Below the pieces are notes generated by a model. That model was not told where the DNA came from, made no database searches, and saw only the letters and a program-made list of their open reading frames with translations. The translations under genes and the position numbers were made by a program. Shown here piece after piece: positions 7,213-10,248 of a stretch of DNA of 10,248 nt. Source of the stretch: Planctomycetia bacterium. Its GTDB lineage: Bacteria > Planctomycetota > Planctomycetia > Pirellulales > UBA1268. The stretch covers positions 1-10,248 of the forward strand of contig RGBY01000074.1 in the NCBI GenBank assembly GCA_009919445.1. The letters run 5' to 3'. Numbering within the stretch: the stretch's first letter is position 1; the number at the start of each line of letters is the position of its first letter.

Positions 7213-8805
7213 TTAATACTCGCTGGCAGCAGGAGTCCCCTCGGGGCCGGTGCCATCTGGTGCCTCATCCGAGACGGCCTGGTCATGGCTGGTTTCTGTT
7301 CCATCCAGCTGAATCGCCTTATAGCCACCGATCGCGCGATAGTAGACCAGCAGGCCAAGAAAGCCGATTGCCATCGCGCCAGGAATGTAACTGGTGAGGG
7401 TCAAGGCCCGGCGGCCGCCGTGGAGGTAGGAGGCCTGGACCGCTGGGAAGTCGGTGTCGGCGTTGGCGATGAGTGCTGGCTTTTCATCTGGCTTAATCAG
7501 ATCAGCGTTGCTGACAGCAGCGGTGCTTACAGGCTTGCCATCTTCAAGTTCGGTCCCGTTGGCGGCATTCAGTTTGGCAGCGTTGATAGCCCGGTAGACG
7601 TATCCCCAGGACGAAGACGTTTCGGCGTCGGCGTAGCGTCCAAAGGTCTCCGGTGCCTGGGCTTCCAGATGCTTGCTCATCTCATATCCCTGCTGGGCAC
7701 CAATCCGAGGGCCGGCAATCTGTCCAACACAGATCATGCCGGCCGCGCCCAGTGCGCCCATGGCCACGGAACCACTACGTGGATACCGTTCGCCTACAAC
7801 GCCAAGCATGGTGGGCCAAAGAAACGCCTTGCCGAATGAGTAAAACGTGGCGGCGACGAAAATCATGGCAACGCTTTGGATAGGTGAACCCAGCCAGAGC
7901 AGCCCGAGGCAGGCAATCACACTGCTTCCGAACAGGAGTCCAATCGGGTTGATTTTGTGGACAATTGGGCCAGCAAAAAACCGTAGAACAAACATCAGCA
8001 GCGAGGTGTAGACAAGAATAAGAATCGAGTTGGGCAGGAGGTTTTCCATCAGTTTGGTCATCCATGAGTCGACACCCAGTTCCATATACCCAACCAAGGC
8101 GTGGAGGACGATCAGGACCAGAAAGGGGACTGAAGCAAAGCAGGAAAAAACCGTCGCGAAATTCCCGGACTTTTCGCCAACTGTTTCAGGGAATTTCTCG
8201 GGGATCACCATCACGCCGTACATGAGGACAACCACGGCAAAGCTCGACAACGCCCACTGCCAGGGCAGCTGCATGAACCATGCATTCTCCCCAATAAACC
8301 CGGCTGCAAAGAGGCCACCGACGATCATGCCAGCCGGCCATCCGGCATGCAGGATGTTCAGGTAGTGGGTTTTGTTCTCCGGGTACAACTCTGCAATCAA
8401 TGGGTTGATGACAGCTTCATAGAGGCCCTGGCAGATGGAGAAGATAAACGCACTCCAAAACAACACGGCAAAGACATTCTGCGTCGCTGTTGCAGGGTTA
8501 GTCTCTCGCCATGACGCAAAGAGTGGATTGGCTGCAAACAGCATGGCGGCACTTGCCAGGTGCATGACAAAGGCAATCATCAGAAGTTTTTTGTAGCCAA
8601 ACTTCTCAACGAGAATGCCACCAAAAAAGATCATCAAGCCGAACCCGAGAAAGCCTGCCCCAAGAATTGCACCAAACTCGCCACCACCGATGTTGAACTC
8701 ACGTTCCCAGTCGCCGCCGGCGGCGGTTCGGGTGGCGAAGCCAACTCCTGAAGCGACCAGTGTCAGGAAACTGGCCAGCATGAGTTTTCCACGGGCAAGG
8801 TTCAT
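7213..8805 (-). CDS. MFS (major facilitator superfamily) transporter, substrate unknown
   Basis: Inner-membrane secondary transporter of 530 residues from the ATG at 8805, which has GGAG (8814-8817) 8 bases upstream. An in-frame ATG at 8847 would add 14 hydrophilic residues and lacks this support. Twelve hydrophobic segments can be counted: about 6-26, 45-65, 73-93, 111-137, 153-172, 182-202, 224-242, 258-278, 288-306, 312-332, 345-365 and 467-489. The loop after helix 2 has GGILVEKFGYKK (62-73), the MFS motif A pattern. Unusual is a hydrophilic stretch of about 95-100 residues (about 369-466) between helices 11 and 12, and a 40-residue acidic tail. The sequence does not reveal the substrate; LYPENKTHYLNILHAGWPAG (141-160) is distinctive but I cannot tie it to a subfamily. 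It begins 77 bases after pdxA and ends in its own terminator, so it may be co-transcribed with cimA-pdxA. Confidence 0.88.
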   Translation of the reverse strand: MNLARGKLMLASFLTLVASGVGFATRTAAGGDWEREFNIGGGEFGAILGAGFLGFGLMIFFGGILVEKFGYKKLLMIAFVMHLASAAMLFAANPLFASWRETNPATATQNVFAVLFWSAFIFSICQGLYEAVINPLIAELYPENKTHYLNILHAGWPAGMIVGGLFAAGFIGENAWFMQLPWQWALSSFAVVVLMYGVMVIPEKFPETVGEKSGNFATVFSCFASVPFLVLIVLHALVGYMELGVDSWMTKLMENLLPNSILILVYTSLLMFVLRFFAGPIVHKINPIGLLFGSSVIACLGLLWLGSPIQSVAMIFVAATFYSFGKAFLWPTMLGVVGERYPRSGSVAMGALGAAGMICVGQIAGPRIGAQQGYEMSKHLEAQAPETFGRYADAETSSSWGYVYRAINAAKLNAANGTELEDGKPVSTAAVSNADLIKPDEKPALIANADTDFPAVQASYLHGGRRALTLTSYIPGAMAIGFLGLLVYYRAIGGYKAIQLDGTETSHDQAVSDEAPDGTGPEGTPAASEY

Positions 8806-8882
8806 TGTTTTTTCTCCGGATAGGTTTTCGGGGGATGGGTATGGCATGGTAGCGGTCAGACCTCGGATCTCGCCAAAAGAGG

Positions 8883-9911
8883 TTAGATTGACGGCAGCGG
8901 GGCTTTCGTGCCAGCCCTATCCTCTGGAGCCAACTTCGCTGCCAGGTGAACAGCCTGAAAGAGACTGCCCGGGTCAGCACTGCCTTGCCAGGCAATGTCG
9001 AAGGCGGTGCCGTGATCGACGCTTGTTCGCGGGATCGGGAGGCCGAGCGTCACATTAACGGCCCGATCGAAGGCAATCATCTTGACGGGAATGTGGCCTT
9101 GGTCGTGATACATGCAGACCACAGCATCATATTGCTTGCGTGCGTATGGCGTGAAGGCGGTGTCGCCGGGGACGGGCCCTACGCAGTTGATTCCTCGAGC
9201 GACCGCTGCCTGTATGGCAGGAGCAATCAGCCGTTCCTCTTCCCGGTTGCCAAACAGTCCATCCTCACCGGCATGTGGATTGAGCCCACAGACGAGCAGG
9301 CGTGGGGCCGCACCTCTGATTCGCCGGAGCGCCGCATCGGTGAGATCAAGAACCTCGCCAATCCGTTTCATGGTAAGCAGTTGCGGAACCTCGGCGTAGC
9401 CCACATGGGTTGTCACAAAACTACAGGCAATGTCATCGGCGTACTGCATCATGCAGCTTTGACTGGCCGAAAGGTATTCCGCAAAAAGTTCCGTATGACC
9501 GGGGTAGGGATAGCCAGCAGCATGCAGGGCACGCTTGTTTAATGGGCAGGTGACAATGCCTGCCACCTCGCCTGCTAAAGCAGCAGCAATAGCCGAGCGA
9601 CAGGCCTGAAAGGCAGCCTCGCCCGCAGCCGCCGTCATCTGCCCGGGATGAATCGTGTCGGCGTCGGGGCATTCAAGCGGAACCACTGCGGGTGCGGTGG
9701 CAGCCGATGCGGCTGGCACGATCGGTGCCGTAAAGGGAATGCCGGTGGCAGCCGCAACCCGGCGAAGCACCGGAACTGATCCGAAGATAACCGGAATGCA
9801 GTCAGGAAACTGACCCGCCTGGCAGGCCGCAAGGAGCTTGAGGCAGAGTTCCGGCCCAATGCCTGCCGGGTCACCCAGGGTGATCGCCAGCCGCTGCGGG
9901 AAACCGGTCAC
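8883..9911 (-). CDS. pdxA: 4-hydroxythreonine-4-phosphate dehydrogenase (PdxA family)
   Basis: 342 residues. PdxA oxidises 4-phosphohydroxy-L-threonine with NAD in the DXP-dependent pathway to pyridoxal 5'-phosphate. Visible motifs are GDPAGIGPE (13-21), TCPLNK (121-126), GHTE (138-141), NPHAGEDG (211-218), MYHDQGHIPVK (267-277) and RTSVDHGTAFDIA (295-307). The three metal-binding histidines of the family correspond to H169, H213 and H269. The start is GTG at 9911, which overlaps the TGA of cimA as GTGA, so translation is probably coupled to cimA. No strong Shine-Dalgarno is visible. The GHIPVK form of the HDQG motif also occurs in PdxA2-type enzymes that act on threonate or erythronate 4-phosphate. 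No four-carbon sugar-acid kinase gene is visible here, which favours the vitamin B6 role, but this is not proven. Confidence 0.92.
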   Translation of the reverse strand: MTGFPQRLAITLGDPAGIGPELCLKLLAACQAGQFPDCIPVIFGSVPVLRRVAAATGIPFTAPIVPAASAATAPAVVPLECPDADTIHPGQMTAAAGEAAFQACRSAIAAALAGEVAGIVTCPLNKRALHAAGYPYPGHTELFAEYLSASQSCMMQYADDIACSFVTTHVGYAEVPQLLTMKRIGEVLDLTDAALRRIRGAAPRLLVCGLNPHAGEDGLFGNREEERLIAPAIQAAVARGINCVGPVPGDTAFTPYARKQYDAVVCMYHDQGHIPVKMIAFDRAVNVTLGLPIPRTSVDHGTAFDIAWQGSADPGSLFQAVHLAAKLAPEDRAGTKAPLPSI

Positions 9912-10248
9912 GATTGCACCGCTGCCGTCGGCTGTTGGCCTGCGAGAACAGAGGCGAGATAGTAATGGAATGAGTCGGCAAGCGCTAGCCAGCTGGCCTC
10001 AATCACATTTTCACTGACACCAACCGTTCCCCAGACACGCTCACCGTCGGTGCTCTCGATGGAAACCCGAACCCGGGCGGCAGTGCCCTCTTGAGCGTTG
10101 ATGACACGCACCTTGTAGTCGAGCAGGTGCATGGTCGAAATCGACGGAAAGAGCCCCTCAAGTGCCTTGCGGACTGCCGCATCAAGCGCATTGACTGGCC
10201 CGTCGCCCTCAGCGACCTCGTGCCGGACCGCGGTGCCGACGGCAAGCT
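9908..10248 (-). CDS. cimA: Citramalate synthase, C-terminal regulatory/dimerisation domain (partial, 5' end outside window)
   Basis: Only the last 112 residues are visible; the frame is open through the window end, so the Met at 10132 is internal. The protein condenses pyruvate and acetyl-CoA to (R)-citramalate, the threonine-independent route to 2-oxobutyrate for isoleucine. The visible part is the LeuA/CimA allosteric dimer domain: EGDGPVNALDAAVRKALE (13-30), then HLLDYKVRVI and GTAARVRVSIESTDG, and TVGVSENVIEASWLALADSF near the end. The GPVNALDAA and GVSENVIEASWLAL patterns fit the longer LeuA-like citramalate synthase family better than 2-isopropylmalate synthase LeuA, but without the catalytic domain this is a family-level call. 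The stop codon TGA (9908-9910) overlaps the GTG start of pdxA. Confidence 0.85.
   Translation of the reverse strand, partial: LAVGTAVRHEVAEGDGPVNALDAAVRKALEGLFPSISTMHLLDYKVRVINAQEGTAARVRVSIESTDGERVWGTVGVSENVIEASWLALADSFHYYLASVLAGQQPTAAVQS

Noticed and set aside
8806..8847. Upstream ATG (8847) as the start of the MFS transporter
   Set aside because: It adds a hydrophilic extension, whereas the ATG at 8805 has a well-placed GGAG and begins right before the first helix.

Overview
The window is a compact stretch of a bacterial chromosome, by eye moderately GC-rich (roughly high-50s percent). It looks most like a planctomycete (Planctomycetota, Pirellulales-like). This is inferred from three protein-level traits: a tandem pair of ExbD/MotB-like membrane proteins of a kind I associate with planctomycetes, a valyl-tRNA synthetase with two extra insertions, and an aspartate kinase with a duplicated ACT module. 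No search could be run, so the taxon is an inference. I see no mobile element, CRISPR array, tRNA or rRNA.

Left part, + strand (1-3215): the C-terminal half of aspartate kinase (lysC, cut by the window start, four ACT domains), then two single-pass membrane proteins of 303 and 413 residues. Each has a short basic N-terminus, one transmembrane helix with an acidic residue in a D-x6-G pattern, a long coiled coil and a C-terminal soluble domain. They look like divergent stator/force-transmitting subunits of the ExbD/TolR/MotB type. No ExbB/MotA-type partner is visible. This pair is the least explained part of the window.

Middle part, - strand (3385-7030): valS (valyl-tRNA synthetase, about 1033 aa) is followed downstream by a small bifunctional-nuclease-family (DUF151) gene. 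The + strand membrane-protein genes converge on the nuclease gene across a 169-base gap.

Right part, - strand (7213-10248): the 3' end of a citramalate synthase gene (cimA, cut by the window end) overlaps pdxA by 4 bases (GTGA), and a 12-helix MFS transporter follows 77 bases later. A strong rho-independent terminator (stem 7137-7174 plus a T-rich tail) lies between the transporter and valS, so valS probably has its own promoter.

The recognised genes are mainly housekeeping: aspartate-family and isoleucine biosynthesis (lysC, cimA), vitamin B6 biosynthesis (pdxA) and translation (valS). The novelty is in the membrane-protein pair and in the extra domains of ValRS, aspartate kinase and the transporter.
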